A stretch of 64,000 nt of DNA. It comes from NCEH01 sp002257205. GTDB taxonomy: Bacteria; Pseudomonadota; Alphaproteobacteria; Rhizobiales; Xanthobacteraceae. The stretch lies in NCBI RefSeq assembly GCF_043195105.1, contig NZ_JBAFWO010000004.1, one strand, 5' to 3'. The position numbers were made by a program, and so were the translations under genes. The notes beneath the pieces are model-generated. The model ran no database searches. It saw nothing but the letters and a program-made list of their open reading frames with translations, and was not told the origin of the DNA. Shown one piece after another: positions 39,422 through 47,105 of the stretch; positions within the stretch are counted from its first letter, which is position 1; each line of letters begins with the position of its first letter.

Positions 39422-41096
39422 GACCCGCACCCTGGCCAAGCTCAGCGATGATGTGCGCGACTGGGAAGAAAATGAAGTCGCCGCCTTCCTGAAGAAACAG
39501 GCCGAACGCAAGGAGCAATTCTTCACGCTCGGCGATTTCCCGGTGAAGCGCACCTATACCGCCGCCGATCTCGCGGAAACCCCGCCGGAGGATATCGGCC
39601 TGCCGGGCCGCTATCCGTTCACGCGCGGCCCCTATCCCACCATGTACCGTTCCCGCAACTGGACCATGCGCCAGATCGCCGGCTTCGGCACCGGCGAGGA
39701 CACGAACAAGCGCTTCAAATATCTGATCGCCCAGGGCCAGACCGGCATCTCCACCGATTTCGATATGCCGACCCTCATGGGCTACGACAGCGACCATCCC
39801 ATGAGCGAGGGCGAGGTGGGGCGCGAGGGCGTCGCCATCGACACGCTGGAGGACATGGAAGCTCTGTTCGAGGGCATCGACCTTGAGAAGATCTCGGTCT
39901 CCATGACCATCAATCCTTCCGCCTGGATCCTGCTCGCCATGTACATCGTGCTGGCGGAAAAGCGCGGCTACGATCTCAACAAGCTTTCGGGAACCGTCCA
40001 GGCGGATATTCTCAAAGAATACATGGCGCAGAAGGAATATATCTATCCCATCGCGCCCTCGGTCCGCATCGTGCGCGATTGCATCACCCATTGCGCCAAG
40101 ACCATGAAGCGCTACAACCCGATCAATATCTCGGGCTATCACATCTCGGAAGCCGGCTCTTCGCCGGTGGACGAAGTAGCCTTCACCCTCGCCAACCTCA
40201 TCGTCTATGTAGAGGAGGTGACGAAGACCGGCATGCATGTGGACGAGTTCGCCCCGCGCCTCGCCTTTTTCTTCGTCTGTCAGGCCGATTTCTTCGAGGA
40301 AGTGGCGAAGTTCCGCGCCGTGCGGCGCTGCTATGCCAAGATCATGAAGGAACGTTTCGGCGCCAAGAACCCAGAAAGCATGCGCCTGCGCTTCCATTGC
40401 CAGACGGCGGCGGCCTCGCTCACCAAGCCGCAATATATGGTCAATGTGGTGCGCACCGCGCTCCAGGCGCTCTCGGCGGTGCTGGGCGGCTGCCAGTCGC
40501 TGCACACCAACGGCTTCGACGAAGCTTTCGCCATCCCCACCGAGGAAGCCATGCGCATGGCCCTGCGCACCCAGCAGGTGATCGCCGAGGAAAGCAACGT
40601 CACCCAGGTGATCGACCCGCTCGGCGGCTCTTATTATGTGGAGGCGCTGACCAGCGAATATGAAAAGCGCATCATGGACATCCTCGCCGAGGTGGATGAG
40701 CGCGGCGGCACCATCAAGCTGATCCAGGAAGGCTGGTTCCAGAAGCGCGTCGCCGATTTCGCCTATGAGACCGCCTTGCGCAAGCAATCGGGCGAAAAGC
40801 CGGTGATCGGCGTCAACACCTTGGTGGAAAAGGAGGAGGTCCACGACATCGAGACCCATCCTTACGACCAGACCACCGCCGAGCGGCAGGTCTCGCGCAC
40901 CCAGCGCATCCGCCGCGAGCGCGACAATGTGAAGGTGAACGCCTTGCTGGAGCGCCTGGTGGAGGTGGCGAAAGACGACACGCAGAACATCATGCCCGTC
41001 ACCATCGATCTCGTGCGCGAAGGCGCGACCATGGGCGATATCGTGGAGAAGCTGAAAACCGTGTGGGGCGTGTATCGCGAAACCCCGGTGTTCTGA
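39408..41096 (+). CDS. hcmA: 2-hydroxyisobutyryl-CoA mutase large subunit
   Basis: Substrate-binding TIM-barrel subunit of an AdoCbl-dependent acyl-CoA mutase, 562 aa, cytosolic. With the start at 39408 (MSMLETRTLAKLSDD) residue 90 is Ile (MRQIAGFGTG) and residue 117 is Asp (GISTDFDMPTLMGYD). Those are exactly the residues and numbers I know to define Aquincola tertiaricarbonis HcmA; methylmalonyl-CoA mutase has Tyr and Ala there, isobutyryl-CoA mutase Phe. CoA and substrate motifs QADILKEYMAQKEYIYP, RYNPINISGYHISEAGSSP and RFHCQTAAASLTKPQ follow. It overlaps meaH by 14 bp and is followed 2 bp later by a small unknown gene. The product 3-hydroxybutyryl-CoA enters central metabolism, so the operon should allow growth on 2-hydroxyisobutyrate (a breakdown product of tert-butyl ethers/alcohols and acetone cyanohydrin). 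Confidence 0.94.
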   Translation: MSMLETRTLAKLSDDVRDWEENEVAAFLKKQAERKEQFFTLGDFPVKRTYTAADLAETPPEDIGLPGRYPFTRGPYPTMYRSRNWTMRQIAGFGTGEDTNKRFKYLIAQGQTGISTDFDMPTLMGYDSDHPMSEGEVGREGVAIDTLEDMEALFEGIDLEKISVSMTINPSAWILLAMYIVLAEKRGYDLNKLSGTVQADILKEYMAQKEYIYPIAPSVRIVRDCITHCAKTMKRYNPINISGYHISEAGSSPVDEVAFTLANLIVYVEEVTKTGMHVDEFAPRLAFFFVCQADFFEEVAKFRAVRRCYAKIMKERFGAKNPESMRLRFHCQTAAASLTKPQYMVNVVRTALQALSAVLGGCQSLHTNGFDEAFAIPTEEAMRMALRTQQVIAEESNVTQVIDPLGGSYYVEALTSEYEKRIMDILAEVDERGGTIKLIQEGWFQKRVADFAYETALRKQSGEKPVIGVNTLVEKEEVHDIETHPYDQTTAERQVSRTQRIRRERDNVKVNALLERLVEVAKDDTQNIMPVTIDLVREGATMGDIVEKLKTVWGVYRETPVF

Positions 41097-41098
41097 CC

Positions 41099-41389
41099 AT
41101 GCGGCTGAAGCGGGACGATGTGAAAGCTGCGCGCATGCGGGCGCGCGGCGGCGATGTGGGGGCGGCGCGCCTGCTCCTGGCGCATAGCGTGGCGTGCGGC
41201 CATGAACGGCTGGCCTTGCGTCGCTATTTCTTCGCGCGGATGCTGGGGGCAAGCGATCTCGCCGAGTTCGAGCCCTTCTGCGGCCAAGTCGCTGCGCGGC
41301 TGGCGCAGGACGAACTCAAAGCCATGGCCCGTGATGCCGTGGTACTGGCGGATCGCCTGCAAAATGGTCTGCACGGGAGCGCCGCATGA
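41099..41389 (+). CDS. Small hypothetical protein in the hcm operon (96 aa)
   Basis: I do not recognise this protein. It begins MRLKRDDVKAARMRARGGDV and is Arg/Ala/Leu-rich, predicted mostly helical (AARLLLAHSVACGHERLALR, then FFARMLGASDLAEFEPFC), without signal peptide or membrane segment. Two cysteines and four histidines are scattered, with no metal motif. The ATG lies 2 bp after hcmA and the stop overlaps the following gene by 4 bp (ATGA), so translation is tightly coupled and the reading frame is very probably real. Position suggests an assembly, adaptor or stabilising role for the mutase or for the fused hexapeptide-repeat protein. Confidence 0.72.
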   Translation: MRLKRDDVKAARMRARGGDVGAARLLLAHSVACGHERLALRRYFFARMLGASDLAEFEPFCGQVAARLAQDELKAMARDAVVLADRLQNGLHGSAA

Positions 41390-42432
41390 GTGATCTTCTT
41401 TCCACCCCGCCCTTCATCCTGCCCTATCACGGCATCCTTCCCGTGATGCCGGACCTGCGCCATGCCGGCGCGCGTTCCGCCGTGATCGGCCGGGTGACGC
41501 TCGGACCGCGCGCCTCCATCGGCGCGCTCGCTCTGCTGCGGGCGGACGGGCATGTGGTGGAAATCGGCGCCGATTTCTTCATCGGCGATCGCGGCACGGT
41601 GCATATCGCGCATGAATTGTATCCGGCCCTGGTGGGGGATCGCGTCACCGTGGGCCGCAACGGCGTGGTGCATGCCTGCACGGTGGGCAGCGACTGCGTG
41701 ATCGAGGAAAATGCCGTCATCCTCGACGGCTCGGTGGTGGAAGACGGGGTGATCCTGGAAGCCGGCGCGGTCGCCTTCCCGCGCTCCAAGCTGGAAGCGA
41801 ACATGGTCTATGCCGGCATTCCGGCAAAGCCGGTGCGCGCGGTGGAGCCGGGCGAGATCGCGCGCCGCGCGGCGCGACTGCGCGCGGTGCCCGACGCGGT
41901 GCTCGCCCCCACCCGCGCCCCGGCAAAGCTGGAGATCGACCCCACAACCTTCATCGCCGCCACCTCCACCGTGGCCGGAACCTTCCGCGCGGACGCGCAT
42001 TCCAGCGTGCTGTTTTCCTGCGAGCTGGATGCCGGCGACAGCGAAATCGTGCTCGGCGCGAATTCCAACATCCAGGACAACACCATCATCCGCTGCGTGA
42101 ACGGGCCGTTCGTCATGGCGGCGGATGCGGTCATCGGCCACAATGTGATGCTTGAGAATTGCACCATCGGCACAGGCGTCCTGGTCGGCATGGGCAGCCA
42201 TGTGGTGGCGGGCACGGTGTTCGAGCCCGACGTGTTGCTGGCGGCGGGCGCGCGCACCGAGCCGGGGCAGGTGCTGGAGAGCGGCTGGCTCTGGGGCGGC
42301 AGCCCCGCCCGCAAGATTTCGCCCATGGATGAGCGCAAGCGCGCCATGATCCCCTGGATCATCGGCACTTATTGCGAATACACGGCCGGCTTCCTGGCCA
42401 GCCAGAACGCGTTGAGATCGGTGCCGGCCTGA
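41386..42432 (+). CDS. Tandem-fused gamma-carbonic-anhydrase-like left-handed beta-helix protein
   Basis: 348 aa formed of two hexapeptide-repeat domains (about residues 15-150 and 185-315) and a helical C-terminus. Both halves resemble gamma-carbonic anhydrase/PaaY/CaiE proteins. In canonical proteins three histidines bind the metal (H81, H117, H122 of Cam). The N-half keeps the first and third (H73 in GTVHIAHELYP, H96 in NGVVHACTVG) but has Arg91 at the second (VTVGRNG). The C-half has Arg236 and Glu257 at the first and third (TIIRCVNG, VMLENCTIG) but keeps the second (H252 in AVIGHNVML). The halves are thus complementary. It is the sixth gene of the hcm operon. Function may be CoA-thioesterase, carbonic anhydrase or assembly; unproven. 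Confidence 0.83.
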   Translation: MSDLLSTPPFILPYHGILPVMPDLRHAGARSAVIGRVTLGPRASIGALALLRADGHVVEIGADFFIGDRGTVHIAHELYPALVGDRVTVGRNGVVHACTVGSDCVIEENAVILDGSVVEDGVILEAGAVAFPRSKLEANMVYAGIPAKPVRAVEPGEIARRAARLRAVPDAVLAPTRAPAKLEIDPTTFIAATSTVAGTFRADAHSSVLFSCELDAGDSEIVLGANSNIQDNTIIRCVNGPFVMAADAVIGHNVMLENCTIGTGVLVGMGSHVVAGTVFEPDVLLAAGARTEPGQVLESGWLWGGSPARKISPMDERKRAMIPWIIGTYCEYTAGFLASQNALRSVPA

Positions 42433-42561
42433 GCCCGAGTTTTAGACGGCGTCTTAGACAAGGTCTTCGAGAGGGACGCGCGGCGGGCATGGCGCCCGGC
42501 GCGGGACGGCGGACCGCCCGGCACAGGGCGGCCGCCTGGCGCAAGCCGACGGAGAAACGAC

Positions 42562-43137
42562 ATGAGCAGTCTTGCAAGCTGGAGCACCTCCGCCGGCGAT
42601 GGCGGCATCACCCGCCTCGCCACCGGCGCTCGCGTTGAAAAGGACAGCCCCACGGTCGAACTGATCGGCGCGGTGGAGGAATTGGCCGGCTGGCTCGCGG
42701 TGCTGGCGGAAGGCGGCGCGGCCGGTGAGGCCGGGCAGGCGCTCGCCATCGCCCAGAACGACGTGCACGAGCTGCTTCAACAGGTTGCCGCGCCCGGCGC
42801 GCCGCACTTGTCCATGGCCTATGTGCGCCGGCTCGACGGCCTCATCGGGCGGCTGGAGGCGGATCTTCCGGTGGTGGCCGCGACGCTCATCCCCGGCGGC
42901 TCGCTCCCGGCGGCCCATGCGGCGGTTGCCCGCGCGGTGTGCCGGCGGGCCGAGCGGCGGCTGGTGTCCCAGGCCGAGATCGACCCGCCCGCGCCCGGCA
43001 GCGCCGGCATCGCCTATGTCAACCGGCTGGGCGATCTCCTCGCCTTGCTCGCCCGCGCGGCCAATCGCGACGCCGGCCGCCCCGAACCGCGCTTCGACCG
43101 GTCGCTGAGCCTCTCGGCGGGGACGGCGCTGGACTGA
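42562..43137 (+). CDS. PduO/MMAB-type ATP:cob(I)alamin adenosyltransferase
   Basis: Makes adenosylcobalamin for the mutase from ATP and cob(I)alamin; 191 aa, cytosolic. N-terminal loop SAGDGGITRLATGARVEKDS corresponds to the family ATP loop (TxTGDxGxT), followed by VELIGAVEELAGWLAVLAE (usual sequence YGTVDELNS, so Asp is Glu here). The C-terminal motifs RAVCRRAERRLV and YVNRLGDLLALLARAAN are standard. It is last in the hcm operon, 129 bp after the previous gene with no other gene between, on the same strand. The divergence from the consensus is notable but the key Arg and Asn are present. Confidence 0.84.
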   Translation: MSSLASWSTSAGDGGITRLATGARVEKDSPTVELIGAVEELAGWLAVLAEGGAAGEAGQALAIAQNDVHELLQQVAAPGAPHLSMAYVRRLDGLIGRLEADLPVVAATLIPGGSLPAAHAAVARAVCRRAERRLVSQAEIDPPAPGSAGIAYVNRLGDLLALLARAANRDAGRPEPRFDRSLSLSAGTALD

Positions 43138-43551
43138 GGCGGGCTTACGCCCGGCGCGCTTTCCGGCGCGCCTTCCTGCTGCATGTCAGGCGGCCCGCGC
43201 CAGTGGGCTGCGCGTGGCGCCGCTCGCCATATCGCGACAGCGCAACAGCGCAACAGCGCGACATCGCGGCGTTGGAGCCTTGGAACAAAGCGCGATCCGC
43301 CGCCGCGCGCCGATTCGCGCCCGATCCGTTCGCCCCCTGTTCGCCCGCCTGTTCGCTGCGAGACAGCTGCCGTCCCGCGATGGCACGGACCTTCACGCGC
43401 CCGAATCCGAAGCCTTCCGCGTCCGCCGCCCGACGAGGCGTTGCATCCCCCCAGGCGCCGGAATAAAGCTGGCACTGCGGCGCGATCGTGAGCACTAAAA
43501 GCGTGCGGGGCTCACGTAATATTACGAATATGCGACATTATCGGGGGGCCG
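43138..43551. other. Gene-free region with a short octamer array
   Basis: No convincing gene. At 43234-43265 four successive octamers GCRACAKC (gcgacagc, gcaacagc, gcaacagc, gcgacatc) form a minisatellite-like array. The rest is high-GC with short Arg-rich open frames in several phases, typical of non-coding high-GC DNA. Near 43500-43540 the sequence becomes A+T-rich (CACGTAATATTACGAATATG), a likely promoter for the membrane-protein gene. Confidence 0.5.
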
Positions 43552-45297
43552 ATGGCGTTCGAGAAGACTGCATCCTTGACCGGTGGGGGCCGGGTCATGA
43601 TGTCTCGCGTCTTGCTTTATGTTCTCACGTTCATCGCTCTCCTCTGCGCGGCGTCGGTGGTTCTGACCACCTTGCGGGCGATGTATGATGCTTACCTCCC
43701 GCTTCCCTTCATGGATCAATGGGCGGTTCTTTCCCTTCAGGATTGCATCGATCAGCTTTTCAGCCAGCATAATGAGCATCGCATCGTTGTTTTTCGCTTG
43801 TTGTCGATGCTCGATCAGCTCTTGTCGAGCGGGACATATCTGGTAAATTTTTACGCAAGTCTTGCGATGCAGGTGGTCCACGCCGTCACGTTCGCGGCCC
43901 TCGTCTATTGGGCCGGGGTGCGGGGTGCGGCGAATGTCATTTTGGCGGGTGCGATCTCGCTTGGATATATGTTCTGGGGCGGGCAGTGGGAAAACTTTCT
44001 CTATAGCTTCCAGACGCAGTTCTTCGCGGTCTTTCTCGCGGGCACGCTCGCATTCGCGGCCATCGCGGCGGTGCGGGGATGGGCCGGGGTGGGCGCCGCT
44101 TCGCTCTGCGCGGCGCTGGCCGTGGGGTCCCTGTCCAACGGCGTCCTGGTCTGCCTCCTCCTGCCGCCGCTCGCCATCTGGCTGGGGCGACCCCGGCGCG
44201 AAACCGCCGTGCTCGCGGGCGTGGCGGCGGGGCTGATCGCGCTCTATCTCGCCGGCTATCAATCCCCCGATCCGGACTTGACCCCGTTCGCCGCGCTGCT
44301 CCGGCCGCTGACTTCGCTGCGCTATACGCTCGCCTATCTCGGCCAGCCGCTGGAAGAACTGCTCCGGGTGCAGATCGCCGCCGTGCAGGGCCATCGCCAT
44401 CTGATCGCCATCGTGATGGGGGGAATCGGGGTCGGCCTGGGCATTTTCGGCGGCGCCGTGCTGGTGGCCCGCCCCTCCTTCGCGACCCCGGCGCGGCTGG
44501 TGCTGCTTTATGTCATCCTCTTCATCGCCGCCTCCGCCGCCTTGACCTCGCTCGGGCGGCTGACGTTCGGCGTGGGGCAGGCGCTGGCCAGCCGCTATCT
44601 GACGCCGAGCCTGACCTTCTGGCTCGCGCTCACCTTCCTGTGGTGGAGCCTGCTGCCGGGCCGGTTCCGCTTGCTCGCGCCGGCTTCGGCGGTGTGCGCG
44701 CTAATGCTCATGGCCGGCTATGGCCGCCATGTGGACGATGTGGTGCATGCCATGCGCCTCACCCGGGACGGCGCCGCCACCGCGCTGCTTGCGAACGTGC
44801 GGGACGATAAGGAATTCGCCAAGATCTTCCTCGATCCGAACGTCGTCGCCGCGCGGGCGGACCTCTTGCGCCGGCAGCGGCTCGCGCTGTTCGCGACCCC
44901 CTGGGCGGGCTGGCTCGGAACGCCGCTTATGGCGCATGCCACGCTCCGCCCCGCCTCCGCCTGTCTCGGCGCGTTCGAGGGCGCGCAGGCGGTGCCGGAC
45001 AATCCGCCGGGAACCGCCTTCCGGGTGACCGGCTGGGCCTGGGATCCGGCCCGCGCGGGGGCGCCTGAAAAAATCCTCCTGGTCGATGCCGCCGGAACCA
45101 TCGTCGGCTACGGCCTCACCGACGGGCTGCGGCCCGATATTGTGGCGTCGATCCCCCCGGTGACGCGGCAGGAAGTGGGCTGGCGCGGGCATGTGAAGCT
45201 CACGGGGCCGACGCAGGTGGGCGCCTTCATCCTGCTGGAGGACGGGCGCTCCGCCTGTCCCCTCGGCGGGTCCCGGCTTCTGGGCGGGCCGACTTAG
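43552..45297 (+). CDS. Polytopic inner-membrane protein of unknown function
   Basis: 581 aa. Residues about 15-410 hold ten or so hydrophobic segments (for example VLLYVLTFIALLCAASVVLT, FAALVYWAGVRGAANVILAG, GVLVCLLLPPLAIWLG, LLYVILFIAASAALTSLG, LLAPASAVCALMLMAGYG). After the first segment lies PLPFMDQWAVLSLQDCIDQL with acidic residues, then QHNEHRIVVFRLLSMLDQLL, as in membrane glycosyltransferase-like proteins of the GT39/GT87 kind. The last about 150 residues are soluble, possibly a beta-sandwich (FRVTGWAWDPARAGAPEKIL). I do not recognise a precise family. The start may be 43552 or the ATG at 43597 (MSRVLLYV). No partner genes; a cell-surface glycan role is only a guess. Confidence 0.78.
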   Translation: MAFEKTASLTGGGRVMMSRVLLYVLTFIALLCAASVVLTTLRAMYDAYLPLPFMDQWAVLSLQDCIDQLFSQHNEHRIVVFRLLSMLDQLLSSGTYLVNFYASLAMQVVHAVTFAALVYWAGVRGAANVILAGAISLGYMFWGGQWENFLYSFQTQFFAVFLAGTLAFAAIAAVRGWAGVGAASLCAALAVGSLSNGVLVCLLLPPLAIWLGRPRRETAVLAGVAAGLIALYLAGYQSPDPDLTPFAALLRPLTSLRYTLAYLGQPLEELLRVQIAAVQGHRHLIAIVMGGIGVGLGIFGGAVLVARPSFATPARLVLLYVILFIAASAALTSLGRLTFGVGQALASRYLTPSLTFWLALTFLWWSLLPGRFRLLAPASAVCALMLMAGYGRHVDDVVHAMRLTRDGAATALLANVRDDKEFAKIFLDPNVVAARADLLRRQRLALFATPWAGWLGTPLMAHATLRPASACLGAFEGAQAVPDNPPGTAFRVTGWAWDPARAGAPEKILLVDAAGTIVGYGLTDGLRPDIVASIPPVTRQEVGWRGHVKLTGPTQVGAFILLEDGRSACPLGGSRLLGGPT

Positions 45298-45333
45298 AGT
45301 CAGCGTCTGGGCCTCCGCGTCTTTGAATTCAAA

Positions 45334-45360
45334 AGCCCCCTCCCGAGACGGGAAGGGGCT
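45334..45360. terminator. Bidirectional terminator between convergent genes
   Basis: AGCCCC(C)TCCCG-AGA-CGGGA(A)GGGGCT is a strong 11-12-bp hairpin. Leftward it is followed on the minus strand by CTTTTGAATTC, rightward by CTCTCTT. It lies between the ends of the membrane-protein gene (+) and the binding-protein gene (-). Confidence 0.8.
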
Positions 45361-45374
45361 CTCTTGCGCCGCGC

Positions 45375-46580
45375 TCAGCTCTTCACGAGCGGGCAATGGC
45401 CTTCGCTGAGGGGGCGGAAGGCGTCGGCGGCGGGGATGGTGGCGAGGGTGTTGTAGATGTCCCACTCGCCCTTGGACTCCGCCGGGGTCTTCACCTCGAA
45501 CAGGTACATATTGTGGATGTGGCGGCCGTCGGCGCGCACCTGGCCCTTGCCGAACAGCGGATCGTCGGTGGGAATCGCCTTCATCTGCGCCACCACCTTG
45601 TCGGAGTCTTTGGATTTCGCCGCCACGACCGCCTTCAGATAATGGGTCACGGCCGAATAGACGCCGGCATGCACCATGGTGGGCATGGTGCCGCCCATGC
45701 GTGCGCCGAAGCGCTTGGAGAAAGCGCGGGTGCCCTCGTTCTGGTCCCAATAGAAAGCCTCGGTCAGCACCAGGCCCTGCGCCACCTTCAAGCCGAGGGA
45801 ATGCACATCGGTGAGGAAGATCAAAAGCCCGGCGAGTTTCTGCCCGCCCTGGGTGATGCCGAATTCAGAGGCCTGCTTGATGGTGTTGGTGGTGTCCGCC
45901 GCCGCATTGGCAAGGCCGATCACCTTGGCCTTGGAGCTTTGCGCCTGGAGCAGGAAGGAGCCGAAATCCGAGCCGCCCATGGGCGCGCGCGCGCTGCCGA
46001 GCACCTTGCCGCCGGATTCCGTCACCACTTTCGCCGTATCGCGCTCCAGCGCGTGGCCGAAGGCATAATCCGCCGTGATGAAGAACCAGGTATCGCCGCC
46101 CCGCTTCACCATGGCGCTGCCGGTGCCGTGGGCCAGCGACCAGGTATCGAACGTCCAGTGAATGGTATTGGGCGCGCATTTCGGCCCGGTGAGGTCGGAT
46201 GTGCCGCCGCCCGAGACGATCAGGACCTTGTTCTTCTCGCGCGAGACCTCGTTGACCGCGAGGGCGACGGCCGAATTCGGCACGTCCACGATCATGTCGA
46301 CACCGTCCTCGTCATACCATTTGCGCGCGATGGCGGAGCCCACGTCGGCCTTGTTCTGATGGTCGGCGGCGAGGATCTCCACCTTGATGTCGGGATGGGT
46401 CTTCTGGAAATCCTCCACCGCCATCTGGGCGCCGACAACCGAGCCCTGGCCGGCGAAATCCGCATAGATGCCGGTGCGGTCGTTCAGCACGCCGATCTTG
46501 ATGGGCGGCACGGTCTGGGCGAGGGCAGGCCCGGCCATTGCGGCGCATAAGGCTGCGATCACGAGGCGTGATGCGATCAT
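45375..46580 (-). CDS. LivJ-type ABC transporter substrate-binding protein, candidate 2-hydroxyisobutyrate regulon member
   Basis: Periplasmic binding protein of 401 aa. Signal peptide residues 1-21 ending GPALAQ; mature start TVPPIKIGVLNDRTGIYADF, then GQGSVVGAQMAVEDFQ and ADHQNKADVGSAIARKWYDE. The ATG at 46580 is chosen to give a proper signal peptide; an in-frame ATG at 46628 lies inside the operator. It is an orphan: no permease or ATPase gene follows. Forty-eight bases upstream is a palindrome sharing 19 of 22 bases with the operator before hcmB, so the GntR regulator at 35805-36509 probably controls it, making 2-hydroxyisobutyrate or a related acid the candidate ligand. Related to the orphan binding protein at 17372-18574. 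Confidence 0.9.
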   Translation of the reverse strand: MIASRLVIAALCAAMAGPALAQTVPPIKIGVLNDRTGIYADFAGQGSVVGAQMAVEDFQKTHPDIKVEILAADHQNKADVGSAIARKWYDEDGVDMIVDVPNSAVALAVNEVSREKNKVLIVSGGGTSDLTGPKCAPNTIHWTFDTWSLAHGTGSAMVKRGGDTWFFITADYAFGHALERDTAKVVTESGGKVLGSARAPMGGSDFGSFLLQAQSSKAKVIGLANAAADTTNTIKQASEFGITQGGQKLAGLLIFLTDVHSLGLKVAQGLVLTEAFYWDQNEGTRAFSKRFGARMGGTMPTMVHAGVYSAVTHYLKAVVAAKSKDSDKVVAQMKAIPTDDPLFGKGQVRADGRHIHNMYLFEVKTPAESKGEWDIYNTLATIPAADAFRPLSEGHCPLVKS

Positions 46581-46625
46581 AAGGTTTTCTCCCGCGATGT
46601 TTTCATTTCGGCTTTGGCGAGCCTT

Positions 46626-46650
46626 CACTGAATTCGGAATTCAGTGTTCA
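46626..46650. promoter_or_regulatory. GntR operator upstream of the binding-protein gene
   Basis: CACTGAATTC-G-GAATTCAGTG (46626-46646) is a 21-bp perfect palindrome around a single central base. Extended to 46650 it matches the hcmB/GntR intergenic operator at 19 of 22 positions (46629-46650 against 36535-36556). It lies 46-70 bases upstream of the binding-protein start. Confidence 0.72.
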
Positions 46651-47105
46651 GATCGTGGCTGAAACGACGGGGGAGTCAACCTTTGAGGGCCTTCCGGCGC
46701 CGCTTTTATGCGCCCTGGCAGAGGAAACTAAGCGAGATAGTACAATGTCGTAACGTCACGTATGGGCTGAGACGGCGGCGGAAAGGGCGGCCAATGCCGT
46801 TCGTTCTGGGAAGCCGCGGCGCCCGAAGGCGAGGGGACGGGCGATCCGATGGCGAAACGGACGCTTGGGCCACCGGTCGGGCGGGGATCTTGAATTCAAT
46901 CGGTCGGTGAGATGCCCGGCCGGTGAGATGTGCGCAGGCCCGGCAAGGCCGGATTCGAGCCGCCGGGGGCCACGCATGGATAACGTAAAGGTGAAAGCCT
47001 CAAACGAGCTGAAGCACAAAACTACCGGCTGATCCCAGTGTTTATCCGTAACTTGGACGATCCTGGACGAAAAGCGACGTTTTTAAACGGCGAGAGAGGG
47101 TGGCT
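46651..47105. other. Gene-free region
   Basis: About 455 bp with no convincing gene. Small Arg-rich frames exist but have no ribosome site or homologous look. A short palindrome TTGAATTCAA is at 46890-46899, a possible additional weak GntR-type half-site, and GAGAGAGGG just before 47106 is the ribosome site of the next gene. Confidence 0.45.

Noticed and set aside
39408..41096. Annotation as methylmalonyl-CoA mutase
   Set aside because: Residues 90 (Ile) and 117 (Asp) and the separate small subunit argue for 2-hydroxyisobutyryl-CoA mutase.
45322..45333. TTTGAATTCAAA as a third GntR operator
   Set aside because: Only the central GAATTC is shared, and it lies between convergent gene ends next to a terminator.
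46644..46910. 88-codon open frame in the gap upstream of the 187-aa gene
   Set aside because: Arg-rich, no ribosome site, starts inside the operator; judged non-coding.
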